Origin: Lachnospiraceae bacterium
Lineage (GTDB): Bacteria; Bacillota; Clostridia; Lachnospirales; Lachnospiraceae
Reading direction: 5' to 3'
Assembly (NCBI GenBank): GCA_017393285.1
Contig: JAFORL010000193.1
Location: forward strand, 1 to 40,366
Length of the DNA: 40,366 bases
Shown: positions 1-9,208 of the stretch, piece by piece
Layout: each line of letters starts with the position of its first letter
Numbering within the stretch: the first letter of the stretch is position 1
The notes under the pieces: generated by a model
Told to the model about the DNA's origin: nothing
What the model saw: the letters and a program-made list of their open reading frames with translations, nothing else
Database searches by the model: none
Translations under genes and position numbers: made by a program

Positions 1-51
1 AACCTTCTTAACCACATCCGAAGCCTCTTCGAACTTTTCTAATGTCAACAT
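1..51 (-). CDS. ilvA: Threonine ammonia-lyase, N-terminal fragment
   Basis: Only the first 17 codons lie in the window, read leftward from the ATG at 51-49. They give MLTLEKFEEASDVVKKV, which I recognise as the usual beginning of the clostridial biosynthetic/catabolic threonine dehydratase, a PLP enzyme that deaminates threonine to 2-oxobutanoate for isoleucine synthesis. An AGAGGT ribosome binding site stands a suitable distance upstream, and a sigma-A-like promoter and a small palindrome lie further upstream in the leader. The active-site lysine and everything after it are outside the window, so the call rests on the N-terminal signature alone. Confidence 0.6.
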   Translation of the reverse strand, partial: MLTLEKFEEASDVVKKV

Positions 52-74
52 CGTAGATTACCTCTTTTCTTTTT

Positions 75-90
75 TGTATGTTCACATACA
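75..90 (-). promoter_or_regulatory. Perfect palindrome in the ilvA leader
   Basis: TGTATGT-TC-ACATACA is a perfect 7-2-7 inverted repeat between the candidate ilvA promoter and its ribosome binding site, so it would lie in the 5' untranslated region. The symmetry and placement suit a repressor operator or a small hairpin. No T-box or riboswitch signature is visible around it. The function is inferred. Confidence 0.35.
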
Positions 91-118
91 ATTTTGGTAT
101 ACAAATCTTTTTGTTACT

Positions 119-147
119 ATTCTAGCACTATTATTAGGGGCTTTCAA
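119..147 (-). promoter_or_regulatory. Candidate sigma-A promoter for ilvA
   Basis: Read on the minus strand, TTGAAA is followed by a 17-base spacer and TAGAAT, about 70 bases before the ilvA ATG. Both boxes are one or two bases from consensus with ideal spacing. Confidence 0.5.
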
Positions 148-248
148 GTATAACTTCTTGAAAATCCCATACACATAGAAAAACCTCTCACCAAATACCA
201 CTTGCATCACCACAGTCTATGAAAGGGATTTGCTTATCAGCCTACACA

Positions 249-332
249 CTCATACAGGTCTGGTTTTCACGTATTCAAGCAGAATTGCATGCCAGCATGC
301 ATTCTGTTGACTACGGAAAACACTTTCAAAGT
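249..332 (-). repeat. Long palindromic repeat, decayed copy
   Basis: This segment matches the reverse complement of 27189-27276 over nearly its whole length. It contains the same outer arms (GTTTTCACGTATTCAA on the left and a decayed GGAAAAC arm on the right), the same inner GCATGC arms, and the same flanks (CTCATACAG on one side, ACACTTTcAAAGT on the other). The right arm has mutated, so the hairpin is imperfect here and nearly perfect in the other copy. It lies in non-coding sequence upstream of ilvA. Confidence 0.75.
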
Positions 333-555
333 AATTAATTGAATTTTAACTTTACTTTCGTTTTTTTTTTCACATATAATGATTTGGTAACAAAAAATTT
401 GGCAAAAATACACTTTTTTCATATACACAAAAACAAAACATGAACTTACATATGGATGATAGTATTTTTGCAAATTCAAGTCATACTTAGGTTTTATTTT
501 CTTTATCTAATGTATCCGTAATGGTGTATGATTATACTACATTATGAAAGCATAT

Positions 556-584
556 TTGTAACCGCTTAAACTAAGCTGTATAGT
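556..584 (+). promoter_or_regulatory. Candidate promoter for the zinc-ribbon protein
   Basis: TTGTAA, a 17-base spacer and TATAGT lie about 125 bases before the ATG at 710. No better sigma-A pair was seen closer to the gene. The match is moderate. Confidence 0.35.
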
Positions 585-709
585 TTCATTTTAACAGAAG
601 TGACATCGAATCAAAAATACATTTCTAATTTAGATAACTAATAGCAAAATCGGTTACAAACATAATATGATACGATAAGAAAATAAACAAATATGCAGAA
701 GGAGGAAAC

Positions 710-2734
710 ATGAAAAAATGTAATCAATGTGGTACACTTTTGGACGACAATGCAAAATTTTGTCCGCAATGTGGTGCCCAACAATCTTTTGAACCTACAA
801 ATGAAAATTCTTTAAATGCGTCTGCGACTGCGTACAATAACCAGCAGGCAAATACGTATACACCTGAACAAACAAATACATTTTCACCACAACAAAATAA
901 TTATAACAATGGTGCAATGGCTGAAAATAATATTCCGTTACAACCGGATTACAAGTCAACATCACAAAATCAATTTGATGCACAACAAAATTTTAATGCA
1001 GCTTCACAAAATCAATATGATATGCCGGCTGCATCAAATCAATTATTAAAAAAATTACCAATTATCATATTTGCTACAATGGCAGCTTTTATTGTTTGTA
1101 TTGGTGCACTTGCATGTGTTTTCCACAAAACTTTCACAAACATGTATTACAAAACCTTTAGCAGTCCAGCATCCTATTACGAACATGTTGAAAAAGCCAA
1201 TACACATACGCTTACTTCTATCTTTTCAAAAAGCTATGCCACTGGTTTAGAACAACTAAAGCAAGATACCATAACACAAAATGTTTCTTATAAATTAACC
1301 TTGGGAAGCGGTATGCAAACGCTATTACAAGCGCTTCCAATGAGTGGTTTTTCTGGATTAAAAGATGTTTCTATCACTGGAACTACACAACAAAAAGGAA
1401 ATGACTGTGAAAGTGTTGCTCAACTTAACATCAATGATGTGCCTTTTTTAACAGCCAATACATATTTGAACTATAACACCAAAGAAGAATATATACAAAT
1501 ACCTGAAATCAACGAATCCTATATCAACCTTTCTAAACTTCTAGAAGAAGGTTCAGGTGAAAATATGGATATTCTGTTTGATTTCTACAAAGATACAGCA
1601 AATAAAATGCCATCTGCAAAAGATGTAGAAACCTTGAGCAATCGATATATTGATTTAGCAATCGAAAGTCATGGCACTGTAAAAAAATCTTCTGCTAACG
1701 TGAAAATCGGAAAAAATAGTAAGAAATTGACAGTTCTTACTGTCACCTATGAAGCAGAACAAGCAAAAGATTTTATTGAAGCACTGAAAAAAAATGTACA
1801 AGACGATAAAGAATTAAAAAATATTTTTGAAAAAGTTTCAAAAGGAAGCTATAGCAAATTCTTAAAAAAAGTGGAAGAAATAGATGCAAGTGATATTTCC
1901 ACAAATGGTAATAGCATCAAAATGATGGTATATGTTGATAATAATGGAAATATTGTTGGTAGAAAATTCACATTACATTCAGAAAGTAATGGTGATTATT
2001 CTCCACTATATTATGTAACATTGCAAAATGGTAATACCTTCCATTATTCTTGTACAATCACTCCATCTGCAGATGACACTACAGAAGTGATTTCCATTAC
2101 AGGAGAAGGAACTCGTAAAAAGAATATTGAAAACTCCACTTATACTTTGGGTGTTTCTCAATCCATTGTCGATCAAAGTAAAATGAATACTTCTTATATC
2201 ACAGATCCTAGCAATTTAATAATTATGGAAGTAAAAGAGTTTGATCTTGCAGCCAGTGTAAAAGATGGCTCCAGCTCCGGTACATTTACTTTTTACACAA
2301 AAGCTGTTCCAATGTTAGGACTTTATAAATTAAAATGCGTGGTAAATAATAAAAGTGTAACAGATACAAATGTTGAAATGTCATTATTGGCTAATCAGGA
2401 AACCTTATGTACACTTACATTACAAACAGATATGAAAGCAAAGAAAATCAATACAATACCAGCGAATAATGCCAATATTATGGATATGACGGATGAAAAC
2501 TTCCAATATGATTACCTGGCAGATTTCGATATTGAAACCTTCCTGGAAGAAAAATTAGAAAAAGCAGGTATTACTATCGATTCTTCTACGTTGCAAAATT
2601 TCAGCTATGCAATAAATAATGTGCTTAACCCATATAGCATGTCTAGCTATGATTCATATGATGATTACGATTTTGACGATTATAAACTTGATGATTATAC
2701 TATCGATGACGATAGTATTAAAATTGAAGATTAA
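710..2734 (+). CDS. Zinc-ribbon, single-pass membrane protein with acidic tail
   Basis: This 674-residue protein begins with a zinc ribbon (C4, C7, C18, C21 in CNQC...CPQC form). An Asn/Gln-rich linker follows (about 25-110), then one hydrophobic helix at about 117-138, a long probably extracytoplasmic region rich in beta-type sequence, and a final 35 residues made largely of Asp, Tyr and Ser. The start is supported by AGAAGGAGG six bases before the ATG. The plan of ribbon inside, one helix and a large outer domain is common among uncharacterised Clostridia envelope proteins. I do not recognise the outer domain and assign no function. The gene stands alone, followed by a bidirectional terminator shared with convergent ftsY. 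Confidence 0.85.
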   Translation: MKKCNQCGTLLDDNAKFCPQCGAQQSFEPTNENSLNASATAYNNQQANTYTPEQTNTFSPQQNNYNNGAMAENNIPLQPDYKSTSQNQFDAQQNFNAASQNQYDMPAASNQLLKKLPIIIFATMAAFIVCIGALACVFHKTFTNMYYKTFSSPASYYEHVEKANTHTLTSIFSKSYATGLEQLKQDTITQNVSYKLTLGSGMQTLLQALPMSGFSGLKDVSITGTTQQKGNDCESVAQLNINDVPFLTANTYLNYNTKEEYIQIPEINESYINLSKLLEEGSGENMDILFDFYKDTANKMPSAKDVETLSNRYIDLAIESHGTVKKSSANVKIGKNSKKLTVLTVTYEAEQAKDFIEALKKNVQDDKELKNIFEKVSKGSYSKFLKKVEEIDASDISTNGNSIKMMVYVDNNGNIVGRKFTLHSESNGDYSPLYYVTLQNGNTFHYSCTITPSADDTTEVISITGEGTRKKNIENSTYTLGVSQSIVDQSKMNTSYITDPSNLIIMEVKEFDLAASVKDGSSSGTFTFYTKAVPMLGLYKLKCVVNNKSVTDTNVEMSLLANQETLCTLTLQTDMKAKKINTIPANNANIMDMTDENFQYDYLADFDIETFLEEKLEKAGITIDSSTLQNFSYAINNVLNPYSMSSYDSYDDYDFDDYKLDDYTIDDDSIKIED

Positions 2735-2837
2735 AGACACATTTTTTACCAACAAAATATGAAGGTCTTTCTCTTATTAAAGAACAATTGATAGGCAATT
2801 AACTATGAAAAGGGGCTGTTAAAAACTCCCTTAAAAC

Positions 2838-2904
2838 AAAAACAGCCATGAGTGATTTTCCCCCTGTCAAGTAGACAGGGGCATATCACTCATAGCTGTT
2901 TTTT
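2838..2904. terminator. Bidirectional terminator between the zinc-ribbon gene and ftsY
   Basis: AAAAACAGCCATGAGTGAT pairs with ATCACTCATAGCTGTTTTT with one mismatch, and an inner CCCCTGTC/GACAGGGG stem closes the loop. The arms give a T run at either end, so it can stop both convergent transcripts. The stem is much longer than an ordinary terminator needs, which hints at a repeat-derived element. Confidence 0.8.
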
Positions 2905-2958
2905 GATATCATAATACGCTGCAACTAATTTTCAATCCTATTTTCAAAATTGTAAAAT

Positions 2959-4269
2959 CTAAGATTCAAAAAGTGCATCTACAAAACTATCTGAATCAAA
3001 TTTTTGCAAATCGTCAATTTTTTCTCCTATTCCGATATATTTTACTGGAATTTGTAATTCTGATTGGATTGCAATCGCAATACCGCCCTTTGCTGTTCCA
3101 TCTAACTTAGTCAAAATAATTCCGGTAATATCTGCAACTTCATTAAATTGTTTCGCCTGCGCTAAAGCATTTTGTCCCGTCGTTCCATCTAATACGATAA
3201 AAGTCTCTCGATAAGCATCCGGATATTCTCTATCAATCACACGATTGATTTTCTTAAGCTCTTCCATCAAATTTTTCTTATTATGCAAACGTCCTGCTGT
3301 ATCTACAATCAACACATCCGCATTTCTTGCTTTTGCTGCTGCTAAGGCATCAAATACAACCGCTGCCGGATCTGATCCTTCTTGTTGTGCAATCAAATCT
3401 ACCCCCGCACGTTTTGTCCACTCTGCCAATTGATCAATCGCAGCTGCTCGGAATGTATCTGCTGCAGCTACTACAACTTTCTTTCCTTGTGCTTTCAACT
3501 GACTGGATAACTTACCGATAGATGTGGTTTTTCCAACCCCATTGACACCTATAAATAATATAACTGATTTTTTCTCTTCGAATTCATAGGCAGCTTCTCC
3601 AACTTCCATCTGCTTTTTTATACTATCAATCAGTAATTGTTTGCATTCTGCTACATCTTTTATTTTTTGCTCTTTAACTTTTTTACGCAAATCTTCAAGG
3701 ATCTCTGTGGTCGCATGCACGCCAAGGTCCGCCATTACCAAGACTTCCTCTAACTCCTCGTAGAAATCCTCATCAATATCATGAAAGCTGCTAAAAATCG
3801 CATCTATACCAGACATAATCTGTGTTCTGGTTTTCGTTAAGCCTGATACCAAACGAGAAAAGAAATTTTTCTTTTCTTTCGGTTCCACCTGTTCTGCCTC
3901 TTTTGCAACGGCATCCTGGATATCATCCTGCATCGTCTCCATATGAATAGAATCCTCTTCCGCAGCTTCTTCTACAGCTTCTGCTTCTTCTAGGTTCTCC
4001 TCTTCCTCAGTAGACGAAATCTCATCATATACCGCTTCACGAATTGCCCCTTGTATACTGCCAGTCACATTTACTGCATCTGCAATTTCTTCCTCTTCGG
4101 TCTCCGCTTCTTCATCTTTTTCACTATTTTCCTCTTCTTGTGCAATTTCGCTTGAAATTGCATCTTTAATATCCTCTACGCTTCGATCAATTCCATTCCC
4201 CGCCCCTCCGGGTCCTTCTGGAACGTCTTTCTCTTCCTTCTTCTTTTTAAACAAACCAAATAATGCCAT
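2959..4269 (-). CDS. ftsY: Signal recognition particle receptor FtsY
   Basis: FtsY is the membrane-associated GTPase that docks SRP-ribosome complexes at the translocon. The 436-residue product has a very acidic, low-complexity N-terminal A domain (about 10-130, many Glu runs), then the helical N domain (about 135-225) and the G domain. The G domain shows the P-loop GVNGVGKTT at 241-249, DTFRAAA at about 271, DTAGR at 323-327 and TKLDGTAKGG near 390. The length and acidic extension fit Gram-positive FtsY with an expanded A domain. It follows smc by 18 bases and is the last gene of the plsX-acpP-rnc-smc-ftsY string, a conserved order in Firmicutes. Confidence 0.97.
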   Translation of the reverse strand: MALFGLFKKKKEEKDVPEGPGGAGNGIDRSVEDIKDAISSEIAQEEENSEKDEEAETEEEEIADAVNVTGSIQGAIREAVYDEISSTEEEENLEEAEAVEEAAEEDSIHMETMQDDIQDAVAKEAEQVEPKEKKNFFSRLVSGLTKTRTQIMSGIDAIFSSFHDIDEDFYEELEEVLVMADLGVHATTEILEDLRKKVKEQKIKDVAECKQLLIDSIKKQMEVGEAAYEFEEKKSVILFIGVNGVGKTTSIGKLSSQLKAQGKKVVVAAADTFRAAAIDQLAEWTKRAGVDLIAQQEGSDPAAVVFDALAAAKARNADVLIVDTAGRLHNKKNLMEELKKINRVIDREYPDAYRETFIVLDGTTGQNALAQAKQFNEVADITGIILTKLDGTAKGGIAIAIQSELQIPVKYIGIGEKIDDLQKFDSDSFVDALFES

Positions 4270-4287
4270 TCTTTGTTTCCTCCTTCT

Positions 4288-7200
4288 TTATACTTTTTCT
4301 TCTTGTGTTTGTGCATCCTCTAATTGATCTTCAATCAAATTCACTGAAACCATTGTAGAAATTCCTTTTTCCTGCATGGTAATACCATACATAACATCTG
4401 CTGCTGACATGGTACCTCTTCTATGGGTAATCACAATAAATTGGGTGTCCTTCGTCAATTTGTGTAAATACTGCGCATATCTTTTGACATTTGAATCATC
4501 CAGCGCTGCTTCAATTTCATCTAACAGACAAAATGGTGAAGGTTTCAAGTTCTGTATTGCAAACAATAAAGAAATCGCCGTCAATGCCTTTTCTCCACCT
4601 GACATCTGCATCATATTTTGTAGTTTCTTTCCTGGTGGTTGTGCGATAATCCGAATGCCTGCCTCTAATACATCTTCATCATCTACTAATTGTATCGTAC
4701 CTTTTCCGCCACCAAATAACTCCCGAAATACAATATCAAACTGTGTTTTTATTTCTGCAAATTTTTCTTCGAACTGCTTTCTCATTTCATGATCCAATTC
4801 TTCCACAATTCCCAATAAAACTTCCTCAGAATGTATCAAATCTTCGTGTTGACCATGTAAAAGTTCGTATCGTTCAGAAACATTTCGATAATCTTCGATA
4901 GCGTTGACATTTACGTCGCCCAAAGCCTTTATTTTTGACTTTAGACCAGTAATTTCCTTTTTCATTTCAGATAAATCCATGCCCAAATCTTTTTTGTATT
5001 CCAAAGCAGTAGTTGTGGTTAACTCATATTCTTCCCACATATAATTCTTGCGGTTTTCCATTTGTTCTGCAACTTTTTCTTTTCTATTATTCAAACGAAA
5101 TAGTTCTTTGTCCAAATTGGTCAAATCTCCCGAAAATTGCTCCCTTTCATGCAACATCTTTTTATGTTCTAAACTGGTACTTTCTCTTTGTTTTACCAAT
5201 TCATCTACATATGTCATCAGGGATTCGATTTCTTTTTCTTCCTCAACCATTTGTTCTTGTAATTGTTTAATTTCCTGCTCTTTTTCTTCCACCTGTCCGG
5301 CAGATGCATGGGCTTGTGACGCAAACTCCTTCAAGTTATCCTGCAAGTGCACAATTTCATCTACAACACGACAATGCATCATTTCTGAAAACTCTACTTT
5401 CTGTTCCAAAGACATACATTCTCTTATATTTTCTTCTAAGGTCTCCCGGATTTCTTCTTCTGCCTTTTTCTGTTTTGCCAACTGTGTATTATAATTTGCA
5501 ATCTCATCTTCTCGATCTTGATTGGTATTTGCAATACCATGCATCTTATCTTCTAAAGCAGCAATTGTGCTTTTATATTCCACAATCTGACTCTCTAAAT
5601 TGGACGTTTCCAGGCTTGTAGACTGATATCCCAGTACAATTTCATCCTTACGCTCTTTGGCCTGATTGCATCGAAATTTCGCAGTATTTTCTTCCAAGGT
5701 ATATTGTTGCAATTTCTTTTGCAGATTTTCAATCTGTTGTCTCCAGTGGTTCAAATTATCACTTACATTCTCGATTTGCGCCTTTGCTTTGGCAATCTCC
5801 TTTTCCATATTTTGAACCTGTTCTTCCCCCTCTTTCATGTCTCTACGTCTGCTTAACAGATTACTGGTGTTCTTATATGCACCACCAGACATAGAACCAC
5901 CTGGGTTCAACAATTCTCCCTCAATGGTTACAATACGAAAAGAATGATTGTATTTTTTTGCAACTGCAATGGCATGTTCAATATGATCCACTACCAAAAT
6001 ACGTCCCAGTAAAAAAGTGACCAAATTTTCATATTTTGCGTCTGCTTCTACCAAGTTACTTGCCAAGCCCAACACACCAGGTTCTTTCAAGGCTGCTTCT
6101 CCATGAAAAGTCCCCTTTCTATTGATGGTAGTCAAAGGCAAAAAGGTAGCTCGTCCAAATTTATTTTTCTTCAAAAATCCAATTAACTGTTTTGCGGTAT
6201 TTTCATTGTCTGTAACAATATTTTGAATACTTCCACCCAATGCAATTTCCATTGCAATTTCATATTCTTTTTTTACCTTGATAATATCTGCTACAACACC
6301 TATAATACCTGGATTTCGTTCTTTCTGTTCCATCACACGTCGAATACTTTGTCCATAGCCATCATATCGCTCGGTCAAATTACGCAAAGTTTCCAAACGT
6401 GATTTTTCTCCATGATATTGTTGTTGCATTTGCTGATATGCCTGTCGCATTTCGTTTAATTTTTTGGTCTCTGATGAGAAGGTTTCTTCCAAGCCATTTA
6501 ACTTCTCTTTTTCCTGATTCTGTTGAAGGGAAATCTCCGCCAAACGTTTTTCTTCTTTTACAATGGTATCGTCACAAATCGCCTCTTCCGTTTTCCCTTT
6601 TAAAATTCTTTGGGTCAACTCTGCTTTTTTTACTGTGCATTGTTCTAACAAAGCATTGTATTTTTCCAAATTTCCCTTCAAAGATGCATTTTGACCTAAT
6701 TGATCCATAATATGTTCATTACACAAATCAATTTTTCGATTCAGCAACTTACTTTCCTCTTGGCAATGCAACAATTGATTTTCAATACTGGATTTTTTGT
6801 CCTGTATATCTTTCAATTTTGCTTCCAAGTTTTTCTTTTCTTCCTTACAAGATTCTTTTTCCTCTTGTTTTTTTTCAATTTCAACTTTCGTTTCTTCTAA
6901 TCGTTGTTGATAATGCGCATCCTTCTGTTGCGCTGTTAAAATCTGTTGTTGACAAACCTTAATGGCACCATCTTTTTTTTCTTTCTCCAGTTTTCTTACA
7001 TTGACATTTTCCCTATTTTGCTGGATGATACAGTCTTGTTGCTCCAACTGTTTTTCTATTTGTGTATACTTTTCTTTTAAATCTTCTAACTGTTTTTCCT
7101 TGTCTACATAATCATCTGTGACAATAGAAATATTTTCCTCTAATTTTTTCTCTTCTTCTTGTAAATATTCCTGTTCTGTTAAGAATAAATTTACATCTAT

Positions 7201-7872
7201 TTTTCGCATTTCTTCTCTCAAATGCAAATAAATACGGGCTGTTTCTGCTTGTTCTTTTAATGGTCCAACCTGTTTTTCCAACTCTGATAAAATATCTTGA
7301 ATACGCTCTAAATTTTGACGCTCCACTTCAAGATTTTTCTCCGCAGTTGCTTTTCTTTTCTTATATTTTACAATTCCAGCTGCTTCATCAAACAACTCAC
7401 GTCTTTCTTCCGGCTTACCATTTAGAATCTTATCAATTTGTCCCTGTCCAATGATAGAATAGCCTTCTTTACCAATACCAGTATCTAAAAACAACTCCTG
7501 CACATCACGTAGACGACAATTGACACCATTCATGAGATACTCACTCTCTCCCGAACGGTATACTCTTCTTGCCACCGTTACTTCCTCATAAGAAGTTGGC
7601 AATTTGTGATCCGAATTATCAAAAGTAATGGCAACATACGCAAAGCCTTGTGGTTTTCTTAATTCCGTACCTGCAAAAATAATGTCCTCCATCTTTGCAC
7701 CACGCAATTGCTTGGCACTTTGCTCTCCTAATACCCAACGAACTGCATCACCTACATTACTCTTGCCACTACCATTTGGTCCTACAATTGCAGTAATTCC
7801 TTTTTGAAATTCGAATACCAGTTTATTAGCAAATGATTTAAAACCATGTATCTCTATACTTTTTAAGTACAT
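4288..7872 (-). CDS. smc: Chromosome segregation protein SMC
   Basis: SMC is the ATPase of the condensin-like SMC-ScpAB complex that compacts and separates chromosomes. The 1194 residues match the family length. GPNGSGKS (31-38) is the Walker A motif. Two long coiled coils flank a hinge at about 515-670 with the typical NPGIIGVVAD entry and glycine-rich GGSMSGG region. The C-terminal head has the ABC signature SGGEK (1091-1095) and Walker B LLDEIEAALDD shortly after. The gene lies between rnc and ftsY as in other Firmicutes. Confidence 0.97.
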   Translation of the reverse strand: MYLKSIEIHGFKSFANKLVFEFQKGITAIVGPNGSGKSNVGDAVRWVLGEQSAKQLRGAKMEDIIFAGTELRKPQGFAYVAITFDNSDHKLPTSYEEVTVARRVYRSGESEYLMNGVNCRLRDVQELFLDTGIGKEGYSIIGQGQIDKILNGKPEERRELFDEAAGIVKYKKRKATAEKNLEVERQNLERIQDILSELEKQVGPLKEQAETARIYLHLREEMRKIDVNLFLTEQEYLQEEEKKLEENISIVTDDYVDKEKQLEDLKEKYTQIEKQLEQQDCIIQQNRENVNVRKLEKEKKDGAIKVCQQQILTAQQKDAHYQQRLEETKVEIEKKQEEKESCKEEKKNLEAKLKDIQDKKSSIENQLLHCQEESKLLNRKIDLCNEHIMDQLGQNASLKGNLEKYNALLEQCTVKKAELTQRILKGKTEEAICDDTIVKEEKRLAEISLQQNQEKEKLNGLEETFSSETKKLNEMRQAYQQMQQQYHGEKSRLETLRNLTERYDGYGQSIRRVMEQKERNPGIIGVVADIIKVKKEYEIAMEIALGGSIQNIVTDNENTAKQLIGFLKKNKFGRATFLPLTTINRKGTFHGEAALKEPGVLGLASNLVEADAKYENLVTFLLGRILVVDHIEHAIAVAKKYNHSFRIVTIEGELLNPGGSMSGGAYKNTSNLLSRRRDMKEGEEQVQNMEKEIAKAKAQIENVSDNLNHWRQQIENLQKKLQQYTLEENTAKFRCNQAKERKDEIVLGYQSTSLETSNLESQIVEYKSTIAALEDKMHGIANTNQDREDEIANYNTQLAKQKKAEEEIRETLEENIRECMSLEQKVEFSEMMHCRVVDEIVHLQDNLKEFASQAHASAGQVEEKEQEIKQLQEQMVEEEKEIESLMTYVDELVKQRESTSLEHKKMLHEREQFSGDLTNLDKELFRLNNRKEKVAEQMENRKNYMWEEYELTTTTALEYKKDLGMDLSEMKKEITGLKSKIKALGDVNVNAIEDYRNVSERYELLHGQHEDLIHSEEVLLGIVEELDHEMRKQFEEKFAEIKTQFDIVFRELFGGGKGTIQLVDDEDVLEAGIRIIAQPPGKKLQNMMQMSGGEKALTAISLLFAIQNLKPSPFCLLDEIEAALDDSNVKRYAQYLHKLTKDTQFIVITHRRGTMSAADVMYGITMQEKGISTMVSVNLIEDQLEDAQTQEEKV

Positions 7873-7939
7873 ATCTTCCCTCTTTCTATTTCCATTGGCA
7901 TATGCAACTTATTCCAAAATCAAATTCAAGAAACACCAT

Positions 7940-8629
7940 CTAATTTGTCAATTTTAAAATTGCCTGATATGCTGCAGCCTGTTCTGCTGCCTTCTTCGTC
8001 TTTCCTGTTCCTTGGCTCAATTCCTTTCCATCTACGATTGCGGCAACCGTAAATAATTTGTCATGATCAGGACCGCTTTCACCAATCAAACGATATTGTA
8101 ATGGTTCTTTATAATCTGCTTGTACAATTTCCTGCAAGATAGTCTTACTATCAAAAAAGAGTTTCTTGCTATCGATATCATCTAAAACAAAACGTAATAT
8201 AAACTCTTTTGCACTAGTAAAACCACCATCTAAATAAATCGCACCAATGATTGCCTCAAAAGCATCTGATAAAATAGAATCCCTATTCGCTCCACCTGTG
8301 GCAATTTCTCCTTTTCCTAGCAAAATATAATCACTTATGTTTATATTTCTTGCACACATTGCCAAAGTAGGTTCACATACCAAACTTGCTCTTAGCTTTG
8401 TCATCTCCCCTTCGTGCATCTGTTGGTTATTTTTAAATATAAACTCACTAGACATAAGTTCCAATACAGCATCTCCTAAAAACTCAAGACGCTCATTATT
8501 TAATAATTTACTCATTCTCATTTCATTTGCATAAGAACTATGTGACAAGGCCTGTTTTAAATAGTTTTTATTTACAAATGTATAACCAATGATTTTTTCA
8601 AATTCTGCAATTTTTGTTTTTGCAATCAT
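7940..8629 (-). CDS. rnc: Ribonuclease III
   Basis: RNase III cuts double-stranded RNA during rRNA maturation and mRNA turnover. The 229-residue product has the catalytic signature NERLEFLGDAV (45-55), a second acidic site around DAFEAIIGAIYLDGG (about 122-136), and a C-terminal double-stranded RNA-binding domain (about 155-228) ending in the AAEQAAAYQAILKL helix. It is 67 bases upstream of smc and 334 bases downstream of acpP on the same strand, so it may be read from its own promoter or by read-through past a weak terminator. Confidence 0.96.
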   Translation of the reverse strand: MIAKTKIAEFEKIIGYTFVNKNYLKQALSHSSYANEMRMSKLLNNERLEFLGDAVLELMSSEFIFKNNQQMHEGEMTKLRASLVCEPTLAMCARNINISDYILLGKGEIATGGANRDSILSDAFEAIIGAIYLDGGFTSAKEFILRFVLDDIDSKKLFFDSKTILQEIVQADYKEPLQYRLIGESGPDHDKLFTVAAIVDGKELSQGTGKTKKAAEQAAAYQAILKLTN

Positions 8630-8725
8630 CTTGCTCTATCCTTTCAAATCAATCTGTCAGCATGAAAAAAACTATTCTGTCCCCCCACATACAGAATGGA
8701 TATAGGTTGACGAAATAGCTTTCCA

Positions 8726-8756
8726 GTAACAGTTCAACCATTGACCGAGCTGTTGC
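8726..8756. repeat. 32-bp palindrome family, copy 1
   Basis: Left arm GTAACAGTTCAACC, three bases, right arm GACCGAGCTGTTGC. Nine of 14 arm positions pair. The left arm is almost identical to the family consensus seen at 18082, 28037 and 31422. Confidence 0.65.
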
Positions 8757-8822
8757 AGAACTACACAATGCTATGCATTCTATATTGCCCAATTCTATCT
8801 CCCGTCAGACTTTTTTTCATCT

Positions 8823-8857
8823 GTACAGCAAGCCTCCAAACTCATCTGAACTGTTAC
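8823..8857. repeat. 32-bp palindrome family, decayed copy
   Basis: The right arm TGAACTGTTAC (8847-8857) is a perfect match to the family consensus. The left arm (from 8823, GTACAGCAAGCC) fits only if small deletions are allowed. Together with copy 1 it leaves facing GTAACAGTTCA / TGAACTGTTAC ends about 130 bp apart. Confidence 0.4.
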
Positions 8858-8910
8858 GTTTCCTACAATTTTAAATAATCAAAGTATTATGCTTATTTTT
8901 ACAAAACATA

Positions 8911-8935
8911 ACTGCCTACAACTTGTGCAGACAGT
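8911..8935 (-). terminator. Weak terminator after acpP
   Basis: On the minus strand, ACTGTCTGCA and TGTAGGCAGT form a 10-pair stem with a five-base loop, followed by a broken T run (TATGTTTTG). It lies 28 bases after the acpP stop. Some read-through into rnc is likely. Confidence 0.5.
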
Positions 8936-8963
8936 CATGCTATCATTTTTATACACTTAATTC

Positions 8964-9194
8964 TTACGAAATTGCGTTCTTTATTTGTTCTACAGCATCA
9001 CCAACTGTAACAATTGTCTCCGCATTTTCATTGTCAATTTCAATTTCAAATTCTTCTTCTATACCCATGATAATCTGAAATATATCTAGTGAATCAGCTC
9101 CTAAATCATCAACAAACGATGTTTCCATTGTAATATCATCTGTTCCAATATTAAGAACTTCTCCAATAATTTTTTGCAACTTCTCGAATTCCAT
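8964..9194 (-). CDS. acpP: Acyl carrier protein
   Basis: ACP carries growing acyl chains on a phosphopantetheine arm during fatty acid synthesis. The 76-residue, strongly acidic product has the DSL motif with the attachment serine at position 35 (DDLGADSLD). The following helix reads [12 protein letters not shown], where many ACPs have VELVMALEEEF, so it is slightly divergent but complete. It starts 14 bases after plsX, the classic plsX-acpP arrangement that couples acyl-phosphate formation to the carrier. A short hairpin follows the stop. Confidence 0.95.
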   Translation of the reverse strand: MEFEKLQKIIGEVLNIGTDDITMETSFVDDLGADSLDIFQIIMGIEEEFEIEIDNENAETIVTVGDAVEQIKNAIS

Positions 9195-9208
9195 ATGTTT
9201 CCGCCTTT

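Larger units (their letters stand above)
52..709. other. Gene-less stretch between ilvA and the zinc-ribbon gene
   Basis: This AT-rich stretch separates two divergent genes. It holds the ilvA promoter and leader palindrome at its left, the decayed long palindromic repeat at 249-332, and a candidate promoter for the rightward gene at 556-584. Open frames within it are short, lack ribosome binding sites and cross the repeat, so I call no gene. Confidence 0.6.
8630..8963. other. Gap between acpP and rnc with palindrome remnants
   Basis: No coding frame is supported here. The stretch holds a hairpin just after acpP (8911-8935), one copy of the 32-bp palindrome family (8726-8756) and a decayed second copy (8823-8857). 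It interrupts an otherwise tight operon, which suggests that the repeats were inserted between acpP and rnc. Confidence 0.6.

Noticed and set aside
75..90. LexA (SOS) box in the ilvA leader
   Set aside because: It contains GAACAT but not the spaced GAAC...GTTC pattern of Gram-positive LexA sites, and ilvA is not an SOS gene.
267..479. A 70-codon minus-strand frame upstream of the zinc-ribbon gene
   Set aside because: It crosses the repeat, lacks a ribosome binding site and has Tyr/Phe/Cys-rich composition typical of translated AT-rich non-coding DNA.
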